Source: Chara braunii (taxonomy: Eukaryota; Streptophyta; Charophyceae; Charales; Characeae). Taken from it: a stretch of DNA of 20,411 bases. Where the stretch lies: positions 692,522-712,932 of the forward strand of contig BFEA01000394.1 in assembly GCA_003427395.1 (NCBI GenBank). The letters are read 5' to 3'. A program made the translations under genes and the position numbers. Positions 1 through 9,653 of the stretch are shown here, piece by piece. Each line of letters opens with the position of its first letter. Positions within the stretch are counted from its first letter, which is position 1. The notes below the pieces were generated by a model, which saw only the letters and a program-made list of their open reading frames with translations, searched no databases and was not told the DNA's origin.

Positions 1-20
1 TTTTTTTTTTTTTTTGGTTG

Positions 21-84
<64 letters not shown>
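1..84. repeat. Poly-T and (CT)n microsatellite at window start
   Basis: A run of 15 T is followed, after a short TTGG-containing link, by an uninterrupted CT dinucleotide tract from about 24 to 84. It has no coding potential. The tract may extend beyond the left edge of the window. Confidence 0.95.
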
Positions 85-85
<1 letters not shown>

Positions 86-221
86 ACCAGTAAAGTACAC
101 GCACGCAGTTGAGCCCAATTCAACTACACTTGAATATTAGAGGGGGTACAAAGTCTTCCAGATTTTCATACCCTTGAAGAAGTTCCACCCATCAAAGAAA
201 CAAATAACAACATTGAAATTT

Positions 222-625
222 ATTAAAGGATTAATAGCAAAAATATTGCTCCTTCCAAGTTTGGCAGCAAAAATGTCGTCCGTCGGAAGTTTCCTTTGCA
301 AAAATAGAGGTTTCGTTGCAGCTTTATCGGGTTCCCATAGTTTGCCAGCAAAAATACTGCGTTTTGCCCACTTTCACAGCAAAAGACCCGTAGGCCTCTG
401 GCCTCAGGGACTCAGGGACTCAGCGTTCCGGCCTCAGGCACTCGGCTTTTCTCTCTCTGTTTTTTTTTTTTTCCGCGGGCGGTATTTTTATTTTTGCTGG
501 CAAACTACGGGAACCCGATAAAACTGCAACGAAACCTCTATTTTTGCAAAGGAAACTTCCAACGGACGACATTTTTGCTGCCAAACTTCGAAACAGCAAT
601 ATTTTTTGCTATTAACCCATTATTA
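222..625. repeat. Fold-back inverted repeat, about 130-bp arms
   Basis: The arm at about 222-357 is the near-perfect reverse complement of about 489-625. Both arms read, in opposite orientation, through the same landmarks: TTAATAGCAAAAA, TTTGGCAGCAAAAATGTCGT, GGAAGTTTCCTTTGCAAAAA, GAGGTTTCGTTGCAG, TATCGGGTTCCC, TAGTTTGCCAGCAAAAA. The arms differ at a handful of positions and flank a spacer of about 130 bp that includes a CT/T tract. An open frame over the first arm (174-521) is a by-product of the repeat. The structure fits a fold-back or MITE-like non-autonomous DNA element, or a degenerate hairpin RNA locus. I see no clear target-site duplication, so the class is unassigned. Confidence 0.85.
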
Positions 626-650
626 AAACATAATCATTTTGTTGTTATTG

Positions 651-818
651 TTTTGCTGACGGGCGATGGCCTTTTTCCTTTCCTTACTTACAGTAAATTG
701 TTTTGCTGACGGGCGATGGCATTTTTGCTGCCTTTTGTTATTGTTTTGCTGACGGGCCATCGCCCTTCCAAAGTCGTGACAAGAAAGTAGTCCGTTTTCC
801 TTACTTACAGTAAACTGC
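651..818. repeat. Direct repeats of TTTTGCTGACGGGCGATGGC
   Basis: The 20-mer occurs at 651-670 and 701-720. A variant at 743-764 (TTTTGCTGACGGG followed by CCATCGCCC) reads the second half in the opposite sense. A companion motif CCTTACTTACAGTAAA(T/C)TG follows at about 681-699 and 799-818. Short GC-rich motifs of this type, beginning TTTGCTG or TTTGCCG, are typical of sub-terminal regions of plant DNA transposons such as CACTA elements. That link is analogy only, since no terminal repeat or transposase is visible. The same TTTGCTG(G/C)CAAA core occurs in the neighbouring inverted repeat, so the two are probably related. Confidence 0.75.
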
Positions 819-870
819 ATTTCCCCCAACTTGGGGGCATCGATCACGTATGTCTATTAATCTCTTCCTG

Positions 871-945
871 GAAGTGAGCATATATAATATTTATACGTTG
901 GCAACTTGATAGAAGTGAGCATACATAATATTATACGTTGGCAAA
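871..945. repeat. Short tandem duplication, about 34 bp
   Basis: GAAGTGAGCATA(T/C)ATAATATT(T)ATACGTTGGCAA occurs at 871-905 and again at 912-945, separated by a 6-bp link. The copies differ by one substitution and one single-base gap. No gene is seen from about 820 to 1120. Confidence 0.85.
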
Positions 946-1119
946 AGAAAAGCGCCGAATTTGCAGTCCGGGAATGCACGTTGTGAATATTAATAATGAG
1001 TGGAGTGTTCATCAGAGAAAGCCCGACTTAACCAGTGGGCTTGCCTACAAACAAGCCTGAATGTAGGCCGCCTTATTCACACAGAACAAAAGGCAGACGG
1101 GCGACCACTTTTCCACATT

Positions 1120-1340
1120 GATTTATTTATTTATTTTTAATTATTTTATTTATTTATTTTTTTATTTTTTGAAGGGCGAGGGCCTTGAGGTATTATCACC
1201 GCACTAACCAGCCCAGGTAAATTCAATCTTGTGTCTAATCTGACACGGGGTGGCCTTTTTTTTTCAGTGCGCAGGGTGACCTTTATTTATTGCATTCAGG
1301 AACCCCCAATGGGAATTGGGGGGGGGGGNGGGGGGGAAGA
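1120..1340. other. TTTA-rich tract, then G run with an undetermined base
   Basis: A TTTA/T-rich low-complexity tract covers 1120-1171. A run of about 20 G at 1318-1337 contains one N at 1329, so its length in the assembly is unreliable. Frames crossing the N run are not credible genes. Confidence 0.9.
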
Positions 1341-1540
1341 CACCGGCCAGGGGACAGCAGGTAGCAGAGGGACCGAGCATCATCTGAGGAGTGGCCAGTC
1401 GCGCTGTGCCTCCCCTATTACCCCTCCCCCTATGAACATCAGCAGAGAATGCTTTTTAATGCCTGCCAATCGGGGGAACCAACGGGCTATCTCTAGGTGG
1501 CGTGCGCCAAGCATGGCCAGGAAGGTACATGAGGCCAATG

Positions 1541-1595
1541 GGGATTGAACCCAAGACCTCCTGAATGCCACTTGCGTGCCTTACCTTTCATTAGT
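1541..1595 (-). other. tRNA-like relic with Pol III B-box-like motif
   Basis: On the minus strand GGGTTCAATCCC (1552 down to 1541) matches the T-arm/B-box consensus of tRNA genes. GGTAAGGC (1585-1578) upstream on that strand resembles the 3' part of a D-arm/A-box. The distance between the two is that of a normal tRNA. The T stem pairs 4 of 5 bases, but the expected anticodon stem does not pair and the 5' acceptor arm is not recognisable. It is best read as a decayed tRNA or the head of a tRNA-derived SINE, not a functional tRNA. Nothing else is seen between 1340 and 1730. Confidence 0.3.
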
Positions 1596-1736
1596 GGATA
1601 AGATGACAACAAAAACAAAAAATACATTTTTTTGATGATTATTACTGTAAAACAAACGCTCTCAAAAAGAGAAACATAAAAATTCGTGTCACTTCATGGT
1701 GAATACAGTCTGCTATTAATTTCCTCTATTCCTACC

Positions 1737-1802
<66 letters not shown>

Positions 1803-1847
1803 CGTTCGGGAAAAGGATAGCGTCAAGGGTGCTAGCCTCACACTGGT

Positions 1848-1898
<51 letters not shown>

Positions 1899-1949
1899 GT
1901 GGAGCGTGTGGGGAAAGGATAGCGTCAAGGGTGCTAGCCTCACACTGAT
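1737..1949. repeat. (GT)n(GA)n composite with a duplicated ~100-bp unit
   Basis: A GT tract (about 1737-1756) runs into a GA tract (to 1796). A unique segment ending ATAGCGTCAAGGGTGCTAGC and CTCACACTGG follows (about 1797-1848). Then a second GA tract (1849-1895) is followed by a second copy of that segment ending at about 1948. The duplicated segment is near-identical over its last 38 bases, so the unit of GA tract plus segment is a two-copy minisatellite of about 100 bp. Long frames here encode only Arg-Glu or Ser-Leu runs and are not genes. Confidence 0.9.
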
Positions 1950-2322
1950 TCATGCTTTGCGCGGTGAGTCATCTTCAATCCGCGCCGGACTTCCATCAAG
2001 CGCTTTTCTTTCGCTGGCGTGCATGTGTCACACACAATTCCAACTCGAATTCTCCTCTAGTGTCTCCACGTGCGTCCCTGATGCTTAGGAGACCTGGTAG
2101 CGATTCTTGCGCCCTCCGATCATCGTCTTTCAATTTTCAAATTGACAACATTCCCCCAAGTGTATGCGCACTGTCAGTCCTCCACTTCCACCTTCACACC
2201 CACGCCCTCTTAGCAGATTAAATCCCCCGTTCCTCCCTCCAGTGGCTACTTAGTCTCTCTGATACCCCTCGTTCTCCACTCCAGCCAGGTTCCGATTCTT
2301 GCGAAATGTAACCCCCTCCCCC

Positions 2323-2355
<33 letters not shown>

Positions 2356-2611
2356 CACCACCTCCCACCCCACCCCACCCCACCCCACCCAAGAACAGAC
2401 GCCAAATACTATTCTCTGTTTAGCATATAATCCCCCTTCTTCCCCCCAATTTCACACCCGTCGATTGACTTGAGCTATATCAATCACCGTTGATGATCGC
2501 CGTTCTGCACCTACTAGCTTTGGTGATCCACGACCCGACACGTCTCCATCTTTCATCTCCGCCCTCCATGCATGATTCACGGCACGTCGTTAATAACCTT
2601 AATGCGTACGG
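1950..2611. other. Non-genic region with C30 and CCCCA tracts
   Basis: I see no supported gene in this stretch. It holds a run of 30 C at 2324-2353 followed by repeated CCCCA units to about 2390. GATTCTTGCG occurs twice (about 2101 and 2294). Confidence 0.7.
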
Positions 2612-2718
2612 ACGTCTTCTGGGACATCCGTTAAATGTGGAACGATACAGAGAAGATTAGCATGGTGGCCGCTGCGCAAGGAGAAACACGCGTAAATAGA
2701 GAAAGGGTCCAGATTTAA
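2612..2718 (+). ncRNA. U6: U6 spliceosomal snRNA sequence, probable pseudogene
   Basis: The segment follows U6 snRNA from its 5' stem-loop (GTCTTCTGGGACATCC) through GGAACGATACAGAGAAGATT and AGCATGG to CTGCGCAAGGA and GGTCCAGATTT. The ACAGAGA box, which pairs with the 5' splice site, and the AGC triad region are intact. Relative to the conserved plant/animal U6 there are about three extra bases after GCATGG, a changed segment after GCGCAAGGA (loss of the usual ATGACACGCA spelling), and a shortened 5' stem-loop. The 3' end reads ATTTAAAC, so the T run needed for Pol III termination is missing. I also see no TATA box at the expected spacing upstream. An A-rich tail (2716-2750) follows. These traits suggest a retroposed or decayed U6 copy. 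Identity as U6-derived is nearly certain; function is doubtful. Confidence 0.9.
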
Positions 2719-3367
2719 ACAACAACAAAAAAAGAATTAAAAAAACAAGTAGTACGTACGTACGTCACGCCATGCACACGACGCGTCCATGCATGGGCAG
2801 TCGCTTCCTTCCTCCTCAAGTGTCGCTGAGGATGCCCGCTTTCCTCGCCCGTCTCGTGAGACTCCCTAGCCTCTCAGACGCTTCAATTCCACTCCCTCGG
2901 CTCTCTCACTCCCTTCCCCCTTTCTCACTCCCCCCCCCCCCCCCCTAACCCTTTTTTGCCCATTCCCACCCTCTTCAATTCCAAACCAGGTTCCACACGG
3001 TGACCCCACCTCCTTCCCCTCTCTTAGCCTCCTTCATTCCAAGCTTTAACCATGCCCTCCTCCTCCTCCTCCTCCTCCTGCTGCTGCTGCTGATGCGGCT
3101 GTTACTGCCCTGTTCTCCGTCGTCCTGCTTCCACCGCTGCAAGCGCTACTCTTCGCCGTCCTCCTCCTCCTTCGTCCTCCTCCTCCTTCGTCCTCCTCCT
3201 CCTCGTCTTTCTCTCTCCCTGCTTCTTCCACCCAACGCTACTGCTATTGCGGCAGCTATGGTCCCTCCTCCTCCTCGCGGCTATGGTTTCTCCTCCTCTT
3301 CAAATCCTTCCCTTGCAGCACCTCAGCAGCACGTGGGCGGCGCGATCGACTTCGCGAACGAGCGACA
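2719..3367. other. Non-genic pyrimidine-rich region with trinucleotide repeats
   Basis: An A-rich patch (2716-2750) is followed by ACGTACGTACGT (about 2754-2765). C runs occur at about 2931-2945, and a (CTC)n/(CTG)n trinucleotide tract lies at 3056-3092. The first ATG-initiated frame in that tract (3051) stops after a dozen Ser/Cys codons. Longer frames here are Leu, Pro or Ser low-complexity products on either strand. I do not call a gene. Confidence 0.6.
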
Positions 3368-4036
3368 GTGATCAAGCTCCGCTTCACGGCGAAGCTGTGC
3401 TCGTGTGGCATTCGGCCTTCTGCTTCAGCACAGTCCAAGTGTCGGTTCGTAAGCGTTCGCAGAGGGGACTTTCATATGGCCTTCCTGCTACCGAAACGAA
3501 AACCGCCCAGAGGATACTCAGACAAGGACATCCCTGGACGAATCTGGCCATGTTTACGCCCACAGCTGGATGCACGTGGCGGCAATTACGTCCAGAGAGC
3601 GAAGTCGAAAATGTCGTTGAACTCCCGGTCAGAATGCACCCCAACCTGCGATGTTTTTCCCGAAAGAAAGAAAGGCAAAAAAGAAACAAAAGAAAACGGA
3701 ACGGATCCCGACCCTTTCATACCAAATTTCCCCGTTAGAGGGCGTCGCCACACCACTCATGAAACGGGGAAATTTTCAAGAGCTGTCCAGGTGTCGCCAC
3801 ACCACTCTCGAAATGTGCAAAATGAGAATGAACTGTTAGACCACGCAGAGCGTGGTGGCGCAGCCAGGGGCTTTCCTTTATTCATGTGGAGCCTGGGTTT
3901 GGGTATAGAATGGTTTGTTTGCTATGCCCGGAAAGGGGGTTGCGGCTGTCAGGGTCCAGGCATAAATTGTTGTGGGCCCTTTTTTATGGTTGCTCATTTT
4001 GCTTGGGGGACATTTGTTTTCCCTTTACTGATGTAG
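3368..4036 (+). other. Unrecognised 222-codon open frame
   Basis: The frame is open for 222 codons starting from a GTG; the first in-frame ATG with a plausible product is at about 3475 (MAFLLPKRKP). I recognise no domain. The middle is basic, with a KERK-like lysine cluster at about 3660-3690. The last third is Gly/Cys/Phe-rich and overlaps a dispersed repeat that begins near 3850, which argues against a conserved protein. GTCGCCACACCACTC occurs twice inside it (3743 and 3792). It could be a chance frame, part of a transposon relic, or an exon of an unseen gene. Confidence 0.15.
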
Positions 4037-4470
4037 AGCCTAAGAAATGTTGTGCCTGGCACTGCAAGTTATGTGGTGCGTAGGCAAGTTTTGGCTTGCA
4101 AAAGTAGAGGGAAGTGGGAAGATGGAGATGTGCGCTTGGCTTAAGGAAGTTCGGAGATAAGAACCTGGTACTCGGTTCGCACAGTCGCAGTAGGCTGGCA
4201 GAATTGGTGGTTTTGGGCAGCGGAAGGAGTGCCGGGTGGGTTTGGAGGTGCTCCAGGGGTCGTTTAGACCCTGTTTGGCAGAAAGGTAAAACCTGAAGTC
4301 GTTTCATTGGTAGGCAGAAGAGCAGAGAGCTCGATTGATTCGGAATGAGTAGCGTACGAGTCCCCCTCTCTGGATCAGATAAACTCAAGCTGGGCACTAG
4401 CCTGGTGACTGGTCACCTCCGGGTTGTTTGTGAGGAATTCCCGGCCTCAAAATGTGTTTTGGTAATGGAA
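3853..4470. repeat. Dispersed repeat, copy A
   Basis: Both ends of this segment recur near 13340-13545. GCAGCCAGGGGCTT, then a pyrimidine patch, then TTATGTGGA or TCATGTGGA and a G/C-rich CCTGG or CCCGG, mark the left end. CGGGTTGTTTGTGAGGA followed by TTCCCGGCCTC marks the right end (4422-4450). Copy A is about three times longer than copy B between these ends. No coding signal is shared. The two copies probably derive from one repeat family, of unknown type, that has gained or lost internal sequence. Confidence 0.6.
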
Positions 4471-6334
4471 CTTGAATAACTCACCTTTTCCCGAAAAAAA
4501 AAAGTTATGTGGTGCGCTAGCCCCAGCGTAGGCCCCGTTTTTGGGTATAAAACTTGTGTTTTCATAGGTTATGGTTAAGTGTGGAGGAGAGGGGGTGCCC
4601 CCACACCCTTATCCAGTCTAGATTCCAAGTATATTTTTATCCCCCAGGGCTGGTCGATGGGTGCTCTTTTATGCTGTGTTTGTGTGCATACTGTTTGGGA
4701 TCATGTCGAGGGGAGAGCAAGTTGTTGTTTTGCCACGTTCAAAGGTGAAAGCTAATGTTTATGCTCCCGATCATGTTCAAGTGTGGGGGAGGGCGGCCTC
4801 CGTGTGACGCGCTACTTCCCGGACCTGCGCCGTCTTCCGTTGCCCCCCCCCCTTTTTTTTTTCCTCTTTCTTTTTGTCGAATTTTGGGTGACCATCCGAC
4901 GAGGCCTCTTTTTGTATGTTCATGAATGTAATATGTGGGACCCTCGGATCAATTTTTGGAAGTTTGTCTTTTGCAAATTCGGGAATTACATGAGAAATTA
5001 CGCTCGCCTTAGCGAGCGAGCTAGGAATTTGGGTCGACAGTTAGGAATTTCGGAATAGGCGGAATCAGACATGTCCTTTCTTGCGCATGAATGTTCTCAA
5101 CCTCGTCTTGGAAAGCTCTGGGAATTTTTGCAGGAATTTGAATAGGCATAGGACTTTTGCCCGCGCTCGCTCTACCACGAGGATATGATACTTTTTCAAT
5201 TTGAATTAGTTATAACTGTTTCAGTGCCCTTTTTGCCTTCGCGACGGCGCCATGCATACGAGCCTCCCCCCCCCCCCCGCTTCCCCCGCTGCCCTCGACA
5301 GTCCCTTCTTCGTGATCATGCTCCTTCTCTCTCTGTAACCATTTTCCATCTCCCCTTCACCTTGTGCGCCCTTTTCTCTCCTTCTTGATCGTCTAAATCT
5401 TGGTTCCGTTTCGCGCTATTCTTTGCGCTCTTCCTCTTCCCGCTTCGATCCCCACACCAAAATACCCTGTCGACCTCCTATCACTCCCTCTAGCCAAGGA
5501 GACGCGCCGTCTAAGAAGGAAATTCCTGATACACGGCGATTCTGATTGGCTGCACTTGGGATCCCAAGGATCGACATGACTTTCGTCGGGCAATCCCTGA
5601 AACTTCCCCTACTCCTCCCTGTCTCAGTCCTAACCCTTCCTAACATCTATCTTCTTTTCCGCAACTATAAATTTCGTAAGCGCTCCCAAAAATCTCTCTC
5701 TCGACTCATCAGCCCGCTTCCGGAAAGCCGTGGCTAGATGGTATAAAGGAAGGGGTGAATCAAAAAGTCCCGACGAGCTGGCTGTAGTCTGACGCTCGGT
5801 ATATTGGATCGCCCGACGAACCGTGGGATCCGAGTAGTAGGGTCTTGCCGAGACTAAGTCAGTCGGGTGACGATCGCTATGGTGGATTTGGCAAGTGATG
5901 GCCGGGATCGTCAGTGCAAGTGAGATGTTCGAGGTTCGAGTCGGAAGTGAGTGAGTGTACGGCCTGGGGCTATGGTGGAATCTTATGGCAGACGTGCTTC
6001 CTTTTTTTGCTGTCCCTAAATTTGTATCTTCACGTGTGAATTCCGATCGCTCGACTTTTTAACCGGAACTCCCTTGGACAACTTGAAGATTGTCTGACAT
6101 TCCGTGATTGCTTTTTACTCGTTCTTCCCTCCTGGTCTACGCCCATACTCTCATTCTCTCTCTCTCTCCTCCGGTCGCGTTGTATCGTAATGGATGAATT
6201 ATGGTAACCTCGCTTCTCTCACTTCGATATGTGCATGCGGTGAGTCTTGTTAAAGAGTTGTTATAACGTGATTGTAAGGACAAATGACTGATCGCAAAAT
6301 GATCTGATTGCTTGGAGTGTCAGACGAATGATGT
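4471..6334. other. Long stretch with no recognised gene
   Basis: Only short frames with no recognisable product are present. Features inside are C runs at about 4842-4852 and 5262-5279, a CT-rich segment (5280-5460), and a perfect 7-bp hairpin with a CTTA loop at 5001-5018 (CGCTCGC/GCGAGCG). AGGAATTT(C/G)G recurs at about 5023 and 5044. I see no tRNA, rRNA or coding signal that can be defended. Confidence 0.6.
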
Positions 6335-6987
6335 ATGATCAAGATCTGTTTTGAGTTTATCTTTGCTTCCATGTGGACTGACAACCCCAATCCGACCGGG
6401 TGCCAACTCCCCGTGCCCCTGCCACGCCCCTTCCTGTACAACGAGGAAAGGATACGTGTATGCGAGTGCAACGTGCGAGAAGCCGTTGCCAAGATCGAAG
6501 GGCGTTATTTCTTTCCTCCCGAAACTCGCTGTTCTGGATTCGTTGGTGCGGGTTTTGTTATCATCGATACGCACTTTCCGCCATATTCGTTGTTATTGCC
6601 ATTTAATGAACTGATCGTCGTCTCGTGGACGGCAGCGGAGCCTCATTGGCCTAACACTCTGTGCAGCGATTGTCGCCGCCTCGAGCATTATCGGGCCAAG
6701 GGGTTCCACTATCGTACATGCGGCGAGGACGAACACAAAGAAAAGGCCACTCGGTTGAGGCCCTCCACATCGGACTCGGAGTTGTGTAACGAGCACCGAC
6801 GAGACCTCATCCGAAAACGGGATACCACGTGTGTACCCGCCCCCTTTCACTCGAAACGAAGAGCGACGGCTCATTGGGAAGTCCAACGATACTTCTTGGA
6901 TTTAATTTCCCGTAGTTGTGAGTCCCGCGTGCACCTTTTCTCTCTTGAAACCCGCGCGGCAACGAACCTTCTTCTTACTACAGTCGG

Positions 6988-7028
<41 letters not shown>

Positions 7029-7045
7029 CAATCAATCAATCAATC

Positions 7046-7082
<37 letters not shown>

Positions 7083-7165
7083 CTTTTATTTCTTTATTTT
7101 GTTTTTTTTTTCCTGTTATGATTATTTTTATTTTTTTTTTAAATATAAAAAAACCAAAAAATTAA
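6335..7165 (+). other. Unrecognised open frame running into a (TCAA)n repeat
   Basis: The frame stays open for 276 codons, with in-frame ATGs at 6335 and about 6371. About 215 codons of complex sequence precede a microsatellite-encoded (I-N-Q-S)n tail. The complex part is Cys- and Arg-rich, with CSDC at about 6663-6674 and later single Cys/His residues (RTCGEDEH, ELCNEHR). It could suggest a small zinc-binding fold, but I match no family. Such a long open stretch is uncommon by chance at this base composition, so a real exon or a decayed transposon frame is possible. No splice structure can be assigned. Confidence 0.25.
6989..7083. repeat. (TCAA)n tetranucleotide microsatellite
   Basis: TCAA/ATCA units run from about 6989 to 7083. 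They are interrupted twice by a missing A (ATCATCA at about 7025 and 7045), which shows short expansions of separate sub-tracts. Confidence 0.95.
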
Positions 7166-7249
7166 AAAAACAAATACGGGGGTGTAGAGCAGGGAAAACT
7201 CTACATTCCTTTTTTCTTTTTTTTTTTCTTTTTTTTGGGGGGGGGGGGT
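7084..7249. repeat. A/T-rich low complexity and T/G homopolymer runs
   Basis: T-rich and A-rich segments (7084-7180) are followed by an interrupted T run (about 7210-7236) that abuts a run of about 12 G (7237-7248). Confidence 0.9.
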
Positions 7250-8052
7250 TCGTCAGTTTGTACGGGACCGTTTATACGGCCGTACGACAAGAGCCCCGTA
7301 CAACGTACAGGGTGCAACACAGAATCACGCTTGCGAAATTTATAGCACGCATGCCTGCGCGAGATACTTGGGGTTGTGCCTGGATGGGAAGGAAGGAGGA
7401 GGAAGGAAGTGCCTACGACTGCATGGCCAGGCCGTGGCGTGGGGGACGTAGCCACACTCCGCACATCGATCCGGTCATGCAAGCGTTATGGCCAATAAGA
7501 CAGGGGGAGAAGTATGCGCACTCAAGGGTGCCACAAAAGATATCACGCCCGCCAAAACAAAAATTACAGTTACACATAAGATTAAGGGGCGAAAAAGTCA
7601 GAGCACAGATCCTGACGCGGCTAAGCGTGCGCAAGTAGGAAGTGCCATGCAACAGAAATTGAGATGTGCGACATGTGCCCAAATTCCTCATCTAAATCCT
7701 AATTGCATAAATAAATTCTGAACGAAGCAAATTCCGAGAGCCCATGGGGGCTCGACATCAGTTGAAAATTTCAAAAAGATTTTCGGGTGCGACGATCGAG
7801 CCAGAATTCCCATTTCCCAAAGCAGAAAAAGAAAGAAGCTATGGCAACAGTTATCTTTCGCGCTCGCTAAGGCGCGATCAACTACCAACGGTTACCGCCG
7901 TGGGATTCTCCCGGCCTGGATTCCGAAAAACAAGAAAAGCAAAGACACCCATGCAATCCAACGAGCCATCCTGATTCAACCCCCGAAGTAGCCTTGCGCA
8001 GAAAGTCGTGCTGTCGCAAAAAATGGTTTGTCACAGCGACCAGGATCTTGTC
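7250..8052. other. Left flank of the retroelement, no recognised gene
   Basis: Small frames on both strands, up to about 100 codons of complex sequence, have no recognisable product. This is the sequence into which the retroelement at 8060 appears to have inserted. Confidence 0.55.
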
Positions 8053-8059
8053 CGTCAGT
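8053..8059. repeat. Left target-site duplication, CGTCAGT
   Basis: CGTCAGT lies immediately before the first base of the left pseudo-LTR homology. The same 7-mer lies immediately after the right pseudo-LTR at 13265-13271. The left pseudo-LTR is followed by CATTAGT, which matches 5 of 7, so part of the right-hand match could be continued LTR homology instead. Confidence 0.65.
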
Positions 8060-8242
8060 TGTTGGGTCTTTTCGCTTGACATCGCTGTGCTTTCATGTTT
8101 ATCTTTTGAATATATCCGCGCTCGTTTTTTTGTCTTCTTTGTCTTCTTTGTCTTCTTCGTCTTGTCCTTTGAGTAGTTTGCCCTGTGCACACTGCTTATC
8201 TGTATTTAAACGTGTGTTTGAATGCCTGACTAATGAATACTT
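8060..8242 (+). repeat. Left pseudo-LTR of the PLE
   Basis: It is homologous to 13085-13264 from TGTTGGGTCTTTTCGC through GACATCGCTGTGCTTTCATG, a TTTGTCTTC triplicate, GAGTAGTTTGCCCT and TATTTAAACGTGTG to TAATGAATACTT. This copy has one extra TTTGTCTTC-like unit relative to the right copy and lacks the CACTG insertion seen there. The homology starts within four bases of the site homologous to the predicted ribozyme cleavage point (8063/8064). That is expected if the element RNA begins at a self-cleaved end. Confidence 0.88.
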
Positions 8243-8435
8243 CATTAGTACACGCATGAACCAACATAGAAGTTATACTACGGATGTGTGAGTGCGATCT
8301 ACCAACCCATTACATATCCCTCTTTCTCTATCATTTCTAGTACTTGTCTTCATTTGTATTATCGCTACTGTTTCCGCACGGTCGGTATCTTTCTTGCTGT
8401 TTACTCCTTGCTAATTTTCCGTGTCGGTCAACGTT
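8243..8435 (+). other. PLE 5' leader
   Basis: Untranslated-looking sequence between the left pseudo-LTR and the first ATG of the gag-like frame. It has stops in all frames and no recognised motif. Confidence 0.5.
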
Positions 8436-9653
8436 ATGGAACGCCCGTTGTGTCACTATTGTCAATGACCTGGCCACTTCATACGCGATTGTCGCACTCG
8501 CATGAGGGATATGGAGCAACGTGCCAGACTGGTTGGTGGTAATCAAGCCTCGACGTACGAAAGTCCGTCCGCTCAGAGGGCTATGGTACCTTATCAAGCC
8601 CCTTCCAAAGATGTCCAGAATGATAAAGTATCCGGAGGTAATGGAGGTGGCTACAATGGAGGATATGGAGGATCTTATGGAGGTTCAGGCGGTTATGGAA
8701 ATTACCGACGACCATGGTTCTCGGATTCCAATGACAGGAATCGTAAAGTTGAGAAGATGTGGAATTGGATGGCGGAGGAAATTGAAGAGAGGCAACGGTT
8801 GAAAAGAGAGAAATAGGAGAATAAGAGGAAGGAAGAGGAAAAGAAGAGGCGTATGGAAGCTGAAGAGAAACGACTTGCTGAGCAGAAGGACAAGGGCGAA
8901 TTCAAAGCTAGTATTGGTAGAATGGTTGAAACACAAATGCGTACTTTATGTGAGGAAGTGTTTGGGAGGAAGCTGAGTCGAGGCGAGCATCTGGTCGTTT
9001 CTGCGACCGTTGAGATTCGAAGGCGCACTGTCGATACCGAGATGGGAGGCAAGAAGATGTCGGAGATGGATGTCCTATGTGCCAAGGATGAGGAGATTGC
9101 CAGGTTGAAGCAGACCGTTACTGAGATGAAGAACTCTTTATGTCAACCTCAAGTTGTTCAACAAGAGCAGGAGCTGAATGCGTTGCGATTGGATAATCAA
9201 CACTTGATTCAAGATGTTATTAGTCTGAAGGAACAGGCTGGCGAGCTTGTTAAATTGACCAAATCAGGAGGGTCTGTTTCGACAGCCATACCTGTGCCTG
9301 CAAAAGACAAGGGTAAGGCTATCCACACCCCTACTGCCGGTGATTATGTCAAGTTGTCTGATGCATACAGAAAGTTGAGAGATGGTAAGGATATGGCGGA
9401 GAGAAAGGTTCTTGCACTGAAAGAAAAAATCAACCAGATTGGTTCTTCTATAGGTACTCCTACTAGTGTTAAGAGAAAAAGGATTACGCGGAAAAGTATC
9501 TCCCCACCCTTCAATCTACGCATCAGGCTAAGTAAGGCAACTAGTCCGATGAAGGCCGGGGGTAGTGGTAGCAAGAGTCATGACGGTATCAAGTTTGTCG
9601 AGCTCAAGAACGAAATGCGTGATGACTTCAATAAACGTGTGTGCGCATATTGA
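8436..9653 (+). pseudogene. PLE gag-like protein: CCHC knuckle, Gly-rich, coiled coil (broken)
   Basis: One reading frame of about 405 codons starts at ATG 8436 and is broken by TGA at 8466 and TAG at 8814. Codons 6-19 spell a C-x2-C-x4-H-x4-C zinc knuckle (CHYC, GH, DC), with the TGA falling inside it between Gln and Pro. About 60 residues later a Gly/Tyr/Ser-rich stretch (GGYGGSYGGSGGYG) precedes a long charged helix rich in Glu/Lys/Arg (about 8730-8900). More heptad-like segments follow around 9080-9250 and 9380-9430, consistent with a coiled coil. A nucleic-acid-binding, self-associating Gag-like role is inferred from the knuckle and coiled coil. It acts upstream of, and is probably co-transcribed with, the GIY-YIG and RT frames. 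The frame ends at TGA 9651-9653, where the next frame (+1) continues open. Confidence 0.75.

Noticed and set aside
1716-2088. Open frames on both strands over the GA/GT tracts
   Set aside because: They encode only Arg-Glu, Ser-Leu or Cys-Val dinucleotide-repeat products.
3000-3738. Overlapping frames of 123 and 163 codons in the CTC-rich region
   Set aside because: Low complexity, mutually overlapping, and the local ATG frame stops after about 13 codons.
5780-5880. 5S rRNA-like words (GAGTAGTAG, GGGTGACGATC)
   Set aside because: The words are short and the conserved 5S internal control region is absent.
5882-5953. Possible tRNA: TGGCAAGTGATGG and GGTTCGAG at the right A-box/B-box distance
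   Set aside because: Neither the T stem nor the acceptor stem pairs.
5001-7876. GCCTTAGCGAGCG shared by 5005-5017 and the minus strand near 7860-7875
   Set aside because: The flanks show no further similarity, so the match is probably chance.
8053-8249. LTR retrotransposon interpretation of the terminal repeats
   Set aside because: The repeats lack TG...CA ends, there is no tRNA primer-binding site or polypurine tract, and the polymerase motifs with GIY-YIG are PLE-type.
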